Shown here one piece after another: positions 37,788 through 51,555 of a stretch of 64,000 bases of DNA. Below the pieces are notes generated by a model. The model did not search any database. It was not told where the DNA came from and saw nothing but the letters and a program-made list of their open reading frames with translations. The stretch is taken from assembly GCA_023238725.1 (NCBI GenBank), contig CM041534.1:6570572-6634571 (forward strand), in the 5' to 3' direction. The DNA comes from Scortum barcoo. Taxonomy: Eukaryota; Chordata; Actinopteri; Centrarchiformes; Terapontidae. Each line of letters opens with the position of its first letter. Position 1 is the stretch's first letter. A program made the translations under genes and the position numbers.

Positions 37788-38436
37788 GTTATTATTATTT
37801 TTATTCACAACACTAGTGATGCATCATCGTTCAGCAAATCTGTTAGCATCGTGTGTTTCCATTATTCCTTTATCTCCTGCTGTCACACTTCAAAATGAGA
37901 TATGTGATGAATTAGTTGGAGCAGATTGTGAAATCAAAGGGGAGAAAGGTTATGCAGTAGTTATACAATAAGAAAGACTAAATAAAATAATAATAAAAAA
38001 AAAGAACAAGGCAAAGCAACGAAACACTATACATTTACTGCCAATGTTTCTTAGTCTTTATATCCTCTGAATTACTTTATTGACAGACATAAAGTAGGCA
38101 TGTAAGACACAAAGGTAAATGGATCTGCACTGAAGTACACATACGAGACTTTAATATGAACACATCAGTATAGTAGCCAACCAGTATGTGTAGACCTCAC
38201 TATAAGAAAAATAAAATCTCAGTTACACGGTCCATTGTGCTTTAATTTCCGCGTAGGGACGCTTCAATGCCCGGTTCTTGAACGTCCAGCCTGAGTGCTG
38301 TGATTTTGGAGCTTTGAGGGGGCCCGTGAACGCGCCGTGAGCCTGCCCCTCCGAGCAGCAGTCAGTTTCATGTTTACTTGCTTTGTCAGCGGTGTCCCCT
38401 CCGCACAAACCTGCTGCTGATCGAAACCTTGGACTT

Positions 38437-38465
38437 TTATCTCGCACACTTATCACAGCTTATCA
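38437..38465 (-). promoter_or_regulatory. Cluster of three GATA motifs upstream of mpp1
   Basis: TTATCT at 38437-38442 and TTATCA at 38450-38455 and 38460-38465. On the minus strand these are AGATAA and two TGATAA, all WGATAR matches. The last two are spaced exactly 10 bp, one helical turn, and lie 115-130 bases before the mpp1 ATG. MPP1 (p55) is an abundant erythrocyte protein, so GATA1 control is plausible. No binding evidence is available. Confidence 0.5.
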
Positions 38466-38522
38466 GCAACATTTTGTGGCCTGCCTCTTGCGGACCTTGA
38501 GCGGGGGGCACATCGGGTTCAC

Positions 38523-38525
<3 letters not shown>

Positions 38526-38556
<31 letters not shown>

Positions 38557-38561
38557 TTTTT
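38526..38561 (+). repeat. (GT)n plus T tract just before the mpp1 start codon
   Basis: About 27 bases of GT repeat are followed by nine T, ending 18 bases before the ATG. It is probably in the 5'UTR or core promoter, where length variation could affect expression. Confidence 0.85.
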
Positions 38562-38579
38562 CCCAGCCACCAGAGAAAG

Positions 38580-41500
38580 ATGACGTTAAAATCCAATAAA
38601 AACGAAGCTGCAGTCATACTGGAGCCGGTGTGCAGCGTCCGGACAGCCCTGTCTGATCTGTACCTGGAGCAGCTCCTGCAAAACAAACCAAAGTCTGACA
38701 AGGTAAGCTGTCCTGTTCGGCTTCTTTTATTCTTATTTTCCCCCTCAGATTTCTGCGCTCTTGTTTGCTTCCGGGAAGCTGACATGGGGCACATGACCGC
38801 TGTTTGCTCCTCGACAGGGTCTCTAAAAATAGACCCCCCGAACCGATTATGTTTGTAATGACACAAGTTGGAGCAGCTGATGGTGTCGGTGCTTTAAACA
38901 AAAGGACGCTCCGTGGAGATGTTTGTGAGAGAGGAAGAAGGTGTGCAGGGCTCAGCCGGGACACAGCAGACACTGACTGAACAGTTTCACTTCTGCATTC
39001 AAAACTGCTGATGGGAATCACTGAAATAAGAAATGAGAAATGTGTGTCTGGGTTTTTTTTTTTCCAGCATGTGATCATGACACAATGAGCCTGTAAGCCG
39101 GCTGTATGCAGTCCTGCCACACACTGCTGTATGAATCTCATAATAGTTCAGTCAATGTGTTTAACCGTGGCAGAAAGTCACAGGCCTGTTTTCTCTGACA
39201 GTGTTATACAATGTGGAAGAAGATGGATAGATGGGACGTGATGTGTCATGTCAGTGTCTCTGTGAGCAGTGCTGTGTAATGTGGCCCACAGCCGGGCTGC
39301 TGATGATGTTGGGAATGAGTGTCAGCAGTCAGCTGAGTGCAGGCAGCTTGTTTACTGAATCAGAGGGTGCTGCCTCAGGCCTGAACTTCACTTTAAGGCC
39401 AGATTGTGTTGCGAAACTGCTGGCTTTGCCTCTAAGTCGCGGCAGCCCCCTGACACATGTGACACCCCCCCCCCCAGGAGGAGTTCAAACTGTCCAGGCC
39501 TCAGTCTGGTGCTTCAAGTTCTTCTGTGAATTTGAAAAGTCAGCAGTGAGTTACTGGGGGAAACGGCGAAGGAAGTGAGGAAACTCCTCTCCTGACATCA
39601 GCAGTTTGCAGACCAATAGCCCCGAGTCACAGTCGAGCAAATGTGCTCCTCTGCTCTGTGCTGATTTGTGAAATCACTGTCTTTAAGTGAGGTCACGCGG
39701 CACGGACTGCTGAGTGTGGCATCCTACTGATTCACTCTACTTCATGGATTCTTTATCTTGAGTTTGGTAATGAGGACGGCCTGCTCGGCTCTGTGCGTGT
39801 TCAGCTCGAGTTATGATCCTCTGCAGACTGCTCCAAATACTTCAGACTAGCTGTGTGCTTTCTCTGCATAGACAGCCATTCGTGCGTTTAAACTCAAGGA
39901 CGATTTGTTGTTTTAGCCACCCTTGTTGCCGTCACCACCTCAGACTTGAAATGAAACAGAAGTCCAAATGTAAAACCCAAATAGGCAAGTCAGATGAGAC
40001 TTAACGTGAGATGAAAGATTGACAGCAGCTCTGGTTTTCCACAGCCCCTCTAGCTATTCATCTATGATCTACCTATTTTTTTCCAGCCTGTGTCCAAAGA
40101 TAAGTGTGTATATATAACATCACCCACACCGTTTGTTCCTTTTTTTGAAACACAAAGTCTCCTATAAGTCAAATATTGATCATTTCCTGATCAATTCATT
40201 TTTGCCTGTTGGCAGATCCACCCTGAATCCTCCTGAGGGAGAGGATTATTAATTAATCATTCTTGATTGAGAGGTAAATCATCTCAGACAAGACAGAGTC
40301 AGCTTGTATTATAATGTCATCAGTCATATTAGATCACTGTACTATATGGAGAAGCACAAGCAGAACAATAGTTAGAGATTTTTTAATGATCTTATCCAGA
40401 GTTTGGCTCTCTTGAATGCACCCACCACACCCTGTTTGATCCACTTCATTTACTTCAAATAAAGCCAAATCCACCTTAAGATGGGAAGAGCATAAGTCCA
40501 GAGCAGGAGGCTCTTTGTTTATCCTGTTGCTTCTCCACACCCAAAACTGACATGCAGGTTTGTGAAAGGGCTTCCTGACCCCGGTTATAGTAACATGTGT
40601 GGGAACACAGTGTGACGAATCCGAAAAATGCCTTTTCAATCGTGCGTTTGTCCCCTCGCACTCTGATAGTGAGCGATAAGAGCCGACAGAGCTCGTTGTC
40701 AAAACCATGAGGAGGCACGTTTAATTAAAAAAGGCCTTTTTGGTGCTAATCCAAATCCAATTAACAGGAATGTTTTAGCTCGTTTCCTCTATTACCTGCT
40801 GCATGTGAGACATCTATCTGAAATCGTCAGATGGCCTCAGCTGTTCAGTGCTAAAGCAGATCATGGCAGTGATAATGTTTGACCTTTGTCGGCTTCCTTC
40901 CTGCTCAGTCCTGAGGGTCAGCACTTTGTCCAGCGGAAGTAAAGTCTTAAGGAAAACTACCCAGAATTTGTGAATGGAGATTTAACAGTTCTTCCTGCCG
41001 ATAATGGGCCCACAAAATAGTTTCTGAATATTGGGGAAAAACAATAAATATCATTATGCGGTCACCCAGCTGCTGCAGTTTCTCGTACTTTTAGGCACTT
41101 TCATCAGCTTCCATTTACAGTAGTCATACGATCACAAACATGCGGTTTCACAAAAGTAATTTCCTGTTGTCTTTGGCGCAGCTCCAGAAGGAAAAGTTGT
41201 TCTCTAGGAATAGAAATAACGAGACAAACACCTTTTGGGAGTCAGAGATGGAAATTAGCGTGTGGTGTTTTGGGGTAAATATCATGTATGTGGTGATTTT
41301 ATCTGTAGCAAAATTGCTGCACAAATTCCTGTCCTCTTCTCAGAGGATGTAATTTGATCTGTTCACCTTGGGACCCCATCCAAATCCACCCCCGCCCCCC
41401 CAGTGCTGTGCAGTCCTGATTATAACAACACAAGGCTGGTAAATAACTATCAGGTTGCACAGAAAAACAACTGCGTGACTCTCTGTGACTCTCATGACTC

Positions 41501-44500
41501 CTGTAGTTGTTGACTTGAGTACAAAAATCTGAAAATGGTATTATTACTATTATAATTATAACTATTATTACTTACCTACTTACTTACTAAATGATTATGA
41601 AGTTTTACAGAGGCAGCATAAGTCAAACTTATATGAACTCAGACATGGTAATAATCTAACCATAATCTTACCATGTCTGAGGACATAAATGAAAATCATA
41701 AAAGAAACAAACATATATTCCTGCCTGCATTACACATCAAACTACTGTTGTGTGCAGTATTTTAGGGCTGGGGTTACGGGCGAGGAGGAGGAGGAGGGCG
41801 ATAATGATATTTATTGGTTTATTGTAGTGCTGATGCAGGAAGATAGATAATACTCTTTTTATGCTGAAGCAGTGCTGATGTGTCACTTTCTTGTGCTGAT
41901 GCACGTTAATGATGTAACATCCTCCAGTGTCAGTTTAGTGACTGGGACATGAAGCTTTATTCATGTTGTGCATTCACTGTTATATATTATATAGATTGTC
42001 AGAATGTCAGTGTGCTCCCCAGGAATCATTATAGGGTCGGTCACCTTGAACATAATACAGATAATGATTCCTTAATGATAATGTTGTCTTTGTCAGAGTG
42101 GCTCTTTCTCATACAGCTTTATAAAAATGTTTTTCTTATGATGGTGATCTGGACTAGAGACTTTATTATCTATTATATATCTTTGTTGACACTATGAAAG
42201 AAGCCTGGAAATTTTCAGAGGATTTCCTGCTTTCGGGCTCTTCTTTGGCTTCCCCTTAAGTGTAAAAGCACAGCATGAATCCACACAGTCAGCCTTTGGT
42301 CTCCTCTTTGATGTCTACACCGAACTCTAAAACTTCATTCGAACACTAAAACTGAGTGAGACTCTCCTGGGTGAATCCTCTTCCTTACGTTAATGCTATC
42401 CTTCGACCTGATCCCCCGACGAGACTGGTGGTATCCATGACCACATGAACCTGGTGGACCAGATCGCTGGACGTGGTTAATGAGGTGTTAAAACACTGGG
42501 TTAATTTTCAACCTTGAACATATGTTGAAACTGCAAATGAAACGTAGCTGTTGGCGCACATTAGCAAAAAGCTTTCACCCCAGTCACTGGAAACAGCAGT
42601 GCGATAACGACTTGATCTGTGCACAGATGGGTGCACAGATCAATGATTTGTGCAAAGGGGAGGTTTAAACTTCATTTTGAGCCCAGTTGATTTCATCCTG
42701 CGTGAGATAAAAGCAGTAAATGTGATGTCTTTATCTTCACACAGGCTGTTATGCAAACCTACGAGAATAAGGGGGCAGAGGTTTACACCAACGGTAGTGC
42801 CGGACACATGAACGGAGCAGAGGTGACCAAGATGAAAGAAGTAGAATTTGAAAAGAATCCGTCAGAGCCAATGGTATGCCAGTCTGCCTCTACACACGCT
42901 GTATTTTCAGATTTGTGTTGCTGGATTCTCTCCCTTGACGGTGATCTCTGTCCGCAGGGGGTCACTCTGAAGCTGAACGATAAACAAAGGTGCACCGTGG
43001 CCAGAATATTGCACGGGGGCATGATCCACAGACAAGGTAATTAATCACCCATTGATTTGGTGTGAGTGTAAGTAGGGAGTCTGCTGACCTAGTCAGAAGT
43101 AAAGTTTTTCTACCCAAAAGGTCAATAGTTTGTCCCAGCTGCAGCAAATCTGTTTCAGCAATAACATTTGTGTGTGTGATGAGTTCCTGAAGGATAAAAA
43201 ATAAAAAAGTTATTACACCTCTCGTGGTTTCTCATTCTCTCCAGGGTCTTTGCATGAAGGCGATGAAATAGCAGAGATCAACGGAAAGAGTGTGACAAAC
43301 CAAACTGTAGATCAGCTCCAAAAGATCCTGGTAAGTTGATATTATTATATTACTTAGACTGCAATTTGGATGCGAAAGTCAGTGTGTATCTTTATGTAAT
43401 GATGACTTACACAACCAATCTCATCATCTTTAAACACAGAAAGAAACCAATGGCGTCGTCACGATGAAGATCATTCCCAACCCGCAGAGTCGATCCAGAG
43501 CCTGTGAGGTAATAACACGACAGCATGCACTTAGATTTGAGTGAAATCAGTGTTTGATATTTGTTTTCCCTTTTCAAATTTGCTTGAGTAAACCAAGAAC
43601 ATTAGCTTTACATTACCTTCCAGCAACAAGATGGGTTTGATTGCTTTTCTTTCAGTTTCCCCTCAGTAACTTACATTTTTAAAGGATTTTTCTCTTTATT
43701 AGGTGAATCTTCTGTTAGTCAGTGAACAACCAAGGTGACTATAAAATTAGTTTAAATTTAAAGGACATCGCTCATTAGTTTGGCTAGTTTGACTTGAAAC
43801 ACTTAGTAGTGTGTTTCATTCTGCCATCTACTGGCCACAGCACATTAGGTTTTCTCTAGCAGCCATTCATGTGCCTCCTAAAGCCTAAAAATGGCTGCTG
43901 GCTTGTCAACTGCTATTGATTCAGCAATATTAATTAATTTAATAGAGCTTTAATTTGATGACTGAAAAGAAAACATACATGTTATCCAGTAATTTTGCTC
44001 TTGTCTTAATACAATTTATCATTATCATTAAGTCATCAGTAAGTTGCGGTGGTCAGTGATGGCAGTCTACTTAAAAGCTTGCAGTCCATTATTATGTATT
44101 CTTAGTTAAAATGCTTTTCTTGCTTTAATGCTCACAAAACATCATTTTTGGTGACCCAGACCACTCCAGTACTGTATTCATTCTGTCTGTGTACAACTAC
44201 CACTGAGGTAAACCACAAATGTTCATGAACTCTACTAACAATAGAAATAATTTATCCTGAGTTTACATGTGTTCCTGTTGTGATCTTTGACGGGTTTATT
44301 CACATTTTTCACATTAACTAATCTCTCAAAAGTAAAATAACAAATCCCAGGAAGAGGTTAAAATTCTAAATAGAGAATGAAGAAACTGTATTTTCTGCAG
44401 CTGCTCAGCTGCAGTCTGTTCTGTAACAGAGATGAATTTTTGTGGGGTTGAAATCTTTAGTTTAATTCTTCTATACATTTCCTGCAGATCAGCTGCAAGG

Positions 44501-47418
44501 AGTGAATTGATGCCTGGACCTGGGAGAAAATAGGTCATTTTCATAATATTAACTGAGGATGTCCAAGATCATATCATGAACTTGTAACTTCTGTTTACTG
44601 GAGAATAACATTTGCAGAATCCAAATATGTGTGTTAGGAAGTCTCTGTATATTTTCTTAATGTTACACTCTCGTTACAACTATCTGGGTCTATTTGGTTC
44701 ACTGCAATAATCAGCAGGCTTCTAATGTACTTTTACACAGAGAAGCACACAGCAATCACAGTTGAGCTCAGGTTGAGATTTTGAACATGTACTCGAGATG
44801 TACCAGGTCTTAATGACTTCAGCATTTAAGGATTATTTCATTTCAAGATTAACCCTTTAACGCAAAGTGTGTCATATTTGATACATGAGTTTTTGAGACC
44901 TCTACATCATCAGTGTGATATTTTTTTTCCTGAAAAACCTGATGTATACAATCAAAATGCTGGAAAATACAAAATAACCAAAAAAAATCTGTAAATTATT
45001 TCATGGTTCAGGCTTTACAGGGTTAAAACCCACAGTGTAAATAATGACATCATACTGACCAGTGTGTTCAGAGTATTTCTGAAGTGACATATCTGACACA
45101 GCAGTATGTCAAAGCAGTGAAATGAACACTGTCCTCAGTGTCCTCATAGAGCCCAGAGGAACTGTGGATAGCACATTTGTAAGGTCTATGAGTTATCAGT
45201 AATGTCTGCTTACAAACACCAAATACCTACCTCAAATGTTAATGAGCTCTCTTTTAGTCCCCAGAAAGCTAACACACCATATGTGCTCTCATCTACAGAT
45301 GTACATGAGGGCCCAGTTTGACTATGACCCCACCAAGGATGACCTCATCCCATGCAAAGAGGCGGGTCTGAAATTTCAAACTGGTGACATCATTCAGATC
45401 ATCAACAAGCAGGATCCAAACTGGTGGCAAGGCAGAGTGGAGAGCAGTGCTGCTGACTTCGCCGGACTGATACCGTCCCCAGAGCTGCAGGAATGGTAAA
45501 CAGCCGTCAGACTATCTGAGCTATCAAAAGCCCTGCAGTACGAAGTCCAGCACTTACTGCAGCATGCCAAAGACTGACACTTTGTCATGTGTCACATCAG
45601 CATAGAGCACAGAACTGAGCAGAAACGTTCCCAGCTTAACACGAAATCTCTTCCCCCCACTGCAGGAGGGTGGCAAGTAAAAGCAAGGCCAGAGAGGGCA
45701 GCCAGTCCTGCAGTCCGTTTGGGAAGAAGAAGAAGTGCAAAGACAAGTACCTGGCCAAACACAGCTCCAGTGAGTGTGCCTCTGAAATCAGTTGTCCTCA
45801 GCTGCACTGTATTCTGTGTTTGTCTGACACCACATCTCCTCTCTTGCAGTTTTTGACCAGCTGGATGTGATTTCTTATGAGGAGGTTGTCAGGCTTCCTG
45901 CTTTCAAAAGGAAAACACTGGTGCTTATCGGTAAGCATGCTGGTAGTTACATTACTTATTTGTGATATCATATTCTTAAAGGTATAATAAGAAAACACAA
46001 TTTAGAAAACAATATATCTCAAAGAACTGTTTTAGTAGAATTGTAAATCTTGCTAATATACAGAACTCTAATGAGAAATCAGACAATTTAGGGGTAGTTT
46101 AATTCTGAGTATTTCTCTGCAACTAATGATTCAGACATGAAGGTTAATGATTAAAATGTGCTTGGAAATAAAAAAATTCTGCTTTTTTCAGGTGCACCTG
46201 GTGTAGGAAGGAGCCATATCAAAAATGCACTATTGACCAAATACCCTGACAAATTTTCCTACCCTGCACCACGTAAGTAGACCCACAGAGTCTTGGGTTT
46301 TTTTTCACAAGAGCCACCAGGTTTGCCATATTGCCCTTGGGCTAAGTCTTTAACTCTCCACACAGACACCACCAGGCCCCAGCGTAAGGACGAGGAGAAT
46401 GGACAGGAATATTACTTCATCTCCAACGAAGCCATGACCAAGTGCATCTCCAGAAATGAACTGCTGGAGTACGGCAGCTTCCAGGGAAACATGTTCGGTA
46501 CCAAAATTGAGACCATCCAGAAGATCCACGAGCAGGGCAAAATCGCGCTGCTGGATGTAGAACCACAGGTTAGCTTCCACAGGTTGTTCTGCAAAGGAGT
46601 AGTTGTGATTGGTGGAGATTGTATGTTGATGTTATTTTGACATGACATCACCCAGATGTTATCACCACCCAAACGCAAGAAAATACACCTGCAAAGCTAA
46701 ATCTGTTTAATATTTTGTACTCACTAGACTCCTTATTTTTTACCTTATTTTTGTCTGTTAAGCACAAACAATTGTATCAACATTTATGACTATTTTCCAC
46801 TATGCTTCTTGCAGGCTGATTTTCTTTATTAACAATATATGCCTAAATAAGTGATAAAAATTCATATATTCAGCAGCTTAGACTTGCTATTGTTCCCACT
46901 GATACACTGTACAGACTAGACAGACTAGAGGACAGACTATGAGCTATCCTGTTAAATACTAAAGCAGAAAAGAATTAAAGATACATCACTTCTATCCCTG
47001 TACAAGCTGTTTTCATGTAGTTAATCAGTCTAACAAAATTCCCTTTTCTTTTTTTTTTGGTCCCATTTTAATACAGACCTTGAAAGTCTTGCGGACTGCT
47101 GACTTTGCACCCCTGGTGGTGTTCATCGCTCCAACAAACACAGCCCCACAGGTGCTAAATCTTGAATCTAATTACACTTAAGCACTTTGAAACTCTCTAC
47201 TTTAGCCTACAGCTGCTAATCTCCCGCGTTTTGTCTCCTAGACGGAAAACCTGCAGATGATCCAGAAAGAGTCGGACGCCATTTCCACCACGTATAGACA
47301 CTTCTTTGATGTGGTCCTTGTCAACAACGACGTGGATGAAAGCGTGAAGGGTGTGGAGGAGGCCATGGAGCGCGCCACCTCCACCCCGCAGTGGGTGCCT
47401 GTATCCTGGGTGTACTGA
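38580..47418 (+). CDS. mpp1: 55 kDa erythrocyte membrane protein (p55, MAGUK)
   Basis: Twelve exons: 38580-38702, 42745-42873, 42958-43036, 43245-43330, 43440-43508, 45299-45495, 45666-45769, 45850-45930, 46192-46272, 46366-46568, 47077-47151 and 47242-47418. All junctions are AG/GT and in phase, giving 467 residues (human 466). Order: N-terminal segment ([19 protein letters not shown]) at 1-84; PDZ at about 85-155 (GVTLKLNDK...GGMIHRQG); SH3 at about 163-228 ([14 protein letters not shown]); basic hook [17 protein letters not shown] for protein 4.1; guanylate kinase-like domain from about 281 (GAPGVGRS), ending [10 protein letters not shown]. It links glycophorin C and protein 4.1 to the cytoskeleton at the membrane. 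The kinase-like domain is a scaffold, not expected to be active. Start chosen from the conserved MTLK opening. Intron 1 is 4 kb and otherwise empty. Confidence 0.97.
41638..41681. repeat. Perfect 14-bp inverted repeat in mpp1 intron 1
   Basis: CTCAGACATGGTAA at 41638-41651 pairs with TTACCATGTCTGAG at 41668-41681 across a 16-base loop. It could form a cruciform or RNA hairpin, or be a MITE remnant. No coding content. Confidence 0.7.
43822..43834 (-). promoter_or_regulatory. CTCF core motif match in mpp1 intron 5
   Basis: The minus strand reads CCAGTAGATGGCA within TGGCCAGTAGATGGCAG, an exact match to the core CCASYAGRKGGCR. It has the same orientation as the site at 17187-17199 and differs from it by one base. 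Confidence 0.5.
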
Positions 47419-47978
47419 CAGATGTCCAGCACTGGCATAATACCTTCTGTTTGTTGAAAAGCAGTGCAATATCACTCCTTACACGAAACCGTTTAGTGAT
47501 TTCACAGATGTGTATGGGTTTACTTTTGGTTAATGTCTATTGGCACAGAGATTTTTTGTACACATGCATCCAAAAAAAAAAAAAGAAGCAATATGTAGAA
47601 AGGTTTATTTCAGGAAGTCAGGAACCTCATAAGGGATGTTTGTATTTGGTTGTTTAAACGTTTTGTGATTGTTGGAACGTGAGCAAATGCAAAACAAGAC
47701 CACAACTGTGAATGAAATCCTCTCTTTTAAATAGCAGGATTTTCTCATGTAAAACACTGATTCTAGATTCATTGTCTCTCTCTCTCTTTTTTTTTTCCTG
47801 TTCTCATGAGATTGTGCCATGAAATTGAGATTCCAAAATGGTTTGTTCATGCAGTGTGTGTGTGTGTAACTCCATACGACAACAATGTCTTCTACACAAA
47901 ACCTTTCAGTCAGTTTCTGACAACACTCATCAAAATTGTATACCTCATGGGGTACTGTAAAGGCACTTTTAAACAAAA

Positions 47979-47984
47979 AATAAA
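47979..47984 (+). terminator. Candidate proximal poly(A) signal of mpp1
   Basis: AATAAA about 560 bases after the mpp1 stop codon, in an A-rich context. A second, better-looking signal lies at 50598. Confidence 0.4.
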
Positions 47985-50597
47985 TTTCCCAGCTCCATTA
48001 AGTCTGTTTCTTCTTGACTGTGTTTCATGTGGAGGCCTGTTCTCCAGAGCTCTTAAGGGAAACCTGCACAAAAATTCCTTTCACTACATCCACATGAGCA
48101 GGAAAAACACACGACGTGTCAGCACTGATGAGCTAACCCAGGAGACTTAACTGAAAAATAAGGGTTGATATTTATACTCTGTTATAATTTTGTTCAACAT
48201 TTTGCCAGCTTATGCAGACAAGGCTTTATTTTATGTTTACTGCCCATGTGGTTCATACAGATATTTCAGATCTGACATTTTAGACTTGGACTGTGGAGCA
48301 GAAGAATTGTGGTGGCGTTGGGAGGGGGGAGTCATGTCTGCCTCAATTTTTCAGAAGAAGTCACGGCTCAAGGCTTTGATCAATTATAGATCAAGACTTG
48401 CGTGTCTGAGCTGTACAATGAAAGTGGTGTACCTGTATCTCCCACACATTACAATTCTTCCCTCATCCACAGTGTGGGAGAAATAGTTACAGGTTATACA
48501 TGACAATGAATTTGTTCGAAGCTTCTGCCCAGAACAGTGCTGCACACTCTCCTGGTCGCACTGTTGGAATTGTAACTTGATGATATCAATTATTATTAGT
48601 ATGGATTTGCTATATTTATGGATTTATGGAAACATTTTGGCCAGTAAATATTTACTTACCCAAACGAGTTGAATAATTAGCTAAATTCAGCATGGCACAT
48701 GCAGTGATGGAAGTGGAAACAACACAGCAACTATAAGTTTGTGTGGGAAAATGGCTGCAACACATCTGCAATGACAAGGATGGCACATTGTGATCACTCT
48801 TCCAGATATTTAAATCTGATTATTTATTAACTTTTTTTTTTACCTAAATTCCCACCCTGAAGCTCAGAAAACAAAAAGGTATATAAAATGATATAATTGG
48901 GAAAAATATCCACCGGACCTACAAATTTAAGATGAATCTGTTTTAACCTTTGTTCAGGATGTATGATATATAATGTTTACTTTGCATAAAGTTTTGTACA
49001 AAGAGCACCATTTGTATGTAAAAACAAAATATGTCAAATAACATGAAAGGATTTTGTCTTCTAAATGCACCAGGGCTGAAGCATACAGGGTTTGCATCCT
49101 GCAGATAGAGAGTGAAGACATCACAAACTCTGGGATAATCACTGAGCAGTGTGCTTCAAGTTGAAGATACAGGATCTTGCAGGGTAGGATCTTGTGTGAC
49201 AGGCCAGCTGCACACTCTCAAAAATATCAGGGAGGTCCACGCCTTGAGGGGGGCACCTTCCTCTGTGCCTACATTTGAAACAAAGCTGTCTTATGGCACC
49301 ACCATGTGGGCTCTGAGAATACACACCAAGTTAACGTCACCTCATGAACAACAAACTTAAACCCACATCACCTGTGGTGCCACACAGTACATTCATAACT
49401 TGCAATGTTCTGATGACAGTTTTGACAAAATGATTCACCAATGCAATTATTTACCACACTTCACATGTGTAGTAAATAATTACAAATTCTGTGAAGATAT
49501 GTGATTATATGGGTTATATAAATATAAATGGTTATATATTTTAAACAATGGAGGATTAAATAAGGTGAAAGTAGATAACAAATCAGCAGATGATGATGTT
49601 ATTAATAGCAAAATAGAAGGTAGAAAAAATTCTGCTATGTCAGAAATATGCAGTATTACGAAATATTTTTGTTTAGTTTTGACAGTAATATTACTAACTT
49701 ACAGAAAATGTCACCACAGTACGCCACTAAATGCTTCTTCTGATCTGTTTATCTATTTGATCTGTTTTTGTTTAAAGGACTTCTTCAGTTCAGTGCTGCT
49801 TCTGTAAGGTCTTCTCTATAATTTCCACATGCTGGAGTGTTTGATGAATAAGCCTTTTGTTTGTTTGTCTGTTTATCAAAACTGAAAAAATGTAAAACAC
49901 ATATTTAGTCTACATGTACATTTAATCATGTTACCAATGAGCCTCCTTCAATGATCCTACATTCAGACAGTATGTTTTACTACTGACATCATGTTCTTGT
50001 TGAAAACAGTTGAGAGTGGATGAACAAACTCACTCACTCGGTTTGTGTGATTTACTTGTGCGACTAATGCTGCGGTGAAAGCCAACTGATGTGTCTGATG
50101 TGTGAGGTTGAGATAGGTTTAGTGTGTCACATATGTAACTGTATGTTTGAATGATTGGATTTAACCTGGAATCCCCTTGTGTTAGTTAGCAGCAAAACAT
50201 CAAACACTTGGACATACAAAAGAAATGTGCACAAGAAAGTATTCCACATTACATATATTTTTCACGAGGGACACTGTATTCATGCATCCATTAAACTGTC
50301 AGACTGGTGGAATTTTATTAAGATTTTTATGAAAATCTACAACAGGTCAGCAGATACCTTTCGGTCTATGAACCAGTCAAGGATCTGTGTATACTGCTAA
50401 TTTATACAATATATATATATATTTTTGTTTGTTTGTTTGTTTAGTATTCCTGTTACAAACAACAACTTTAGTCAACCTTTCGTTAACAATTTTAAATCTT
50501 TAGATATTTATGACTATGTACATATTACATATTCACATATTATGTTTACAGCTATGAGTCACCAATCTTAATTTCATGATGTGAAAATATAATGAAA

Positions 50598-50603
50598 AAT
50601 AAA
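50598..50603 (+). terminator. Candidate distal poly(A) signal of mpp1
   Basis: AATAAA followed within 30 bases by a GT-rich downstream element (GATGTTTGAACATGTTGGGG). Used for mpp1, it would make a 3'UTR of about 3.2 kb. Confidence 0.4.
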
Positions 50604-51332
50604 GATTCTTGATGTTTGAACATGTTGGGGAGGCTTTGTTGCATGAAATGGGGCCAAAAGCAGCTGAGGCCTGCTGATGCACAGATTATTGACTAGGTCC
50701 TGTACTAGGTGACATTTGCCCACACCCTTTTTGGATACAGAAAATCAACTATTTCCACCACTTTTAAGATTTGAATAATGTTTCGTCTCTTCCTGGCTTT
50801 GTCAATAACGATAACAGAACCAAGACTGCCATCAACAAGGGCACTCAAGGGTAAAATATCCATTTATTCCACACTGACAAATAAAGAAACATTCATCAAC
50901 ATTTCTGTATAATACCTTGTTGGCTTACAAAAAATATAGGTCATGGCACACTTATTATAATTTTGAAAATTCAATTTGGTTCTATAGAAAAAGTTAGTGA
51001 GGAAGGTGGAACCAAACACCGCTGTCCTCACATGAATCAGAAACCTCTCAGGTGGCTGCTGCTCGTCCGTATTTACCGTCAGTGATAACCTGCTGCCCGG
51101 CTCGCCACACCCCCTTTCGGGGAACGCCATTTTGTTGACACTCGGTCCTCCCCATCAAAATAAGCCCCTTTACCGGAGCTTCAGCCCGAGTGTGACCACG
51201 ACGTGAAACACCCGTGAAGGAAACACACCCAGACCCCCTAAATGAGCACAAAGAGGCAGAAAACAGCGCTGCCCCGGCCTCTGTAGCCCCCAAGTCTCCG
51301 GCCACCCATCTCAACATGAAACTCGCTGCGAT

Positions 51333-51340
51333 TGACGTCA
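51333..51340. promoter_or_regulatory. Palindromic CRE upstream of vamp2
   Basis: Perfect TGACGTCA octamer 217 bases upstream of the putative TATA box, in CpG-rich DNA. CREB/ATF binding and activity-dependent control are inferred from the motif and from the neuronal role of vamp2. Confidence 0.55.
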
Positions 51341-51555
51341 CCGAGCCATCTTTGTCCACCTAATCCAGGCAGCTGCTTATTACGCCTTCATTACCGACAC
51401 CGACTCTGACAGCGCCGGGCCGCCTCGATATAAGAAATAAGAGAAAGGAGGAGGAAGGGGAAGTAAGGAAAGGTGCGGTTTTTTGTTGGTGGTGTGTCTT
51501 TTTTGTGGTTGGCAACGAGGGGGACACACCGGGCGAGCCCAGAAGTCCTCCCAGG

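Larger units (their letters stand above)
47419..51332. other. mpp1 3'UTR and mpp1-vamp2 intergenic region
   Basis: AT-rich DNA with no supportable coding exon, two candidate mpp1 poly(A) signals, and rising GC and CpG content from about 51000 toward the vamp2 promoter. Open frames seen on either strand lack homology and splice support. Confidence 0.6.

Noticed and set aside
38614..39141. 175-codon minus-strand open frame opposite mpp1 exon 1.
   Set aside because: Antisense shadow of a GC-rich first exon and intron start; no recognisable protein and no conserved motif.
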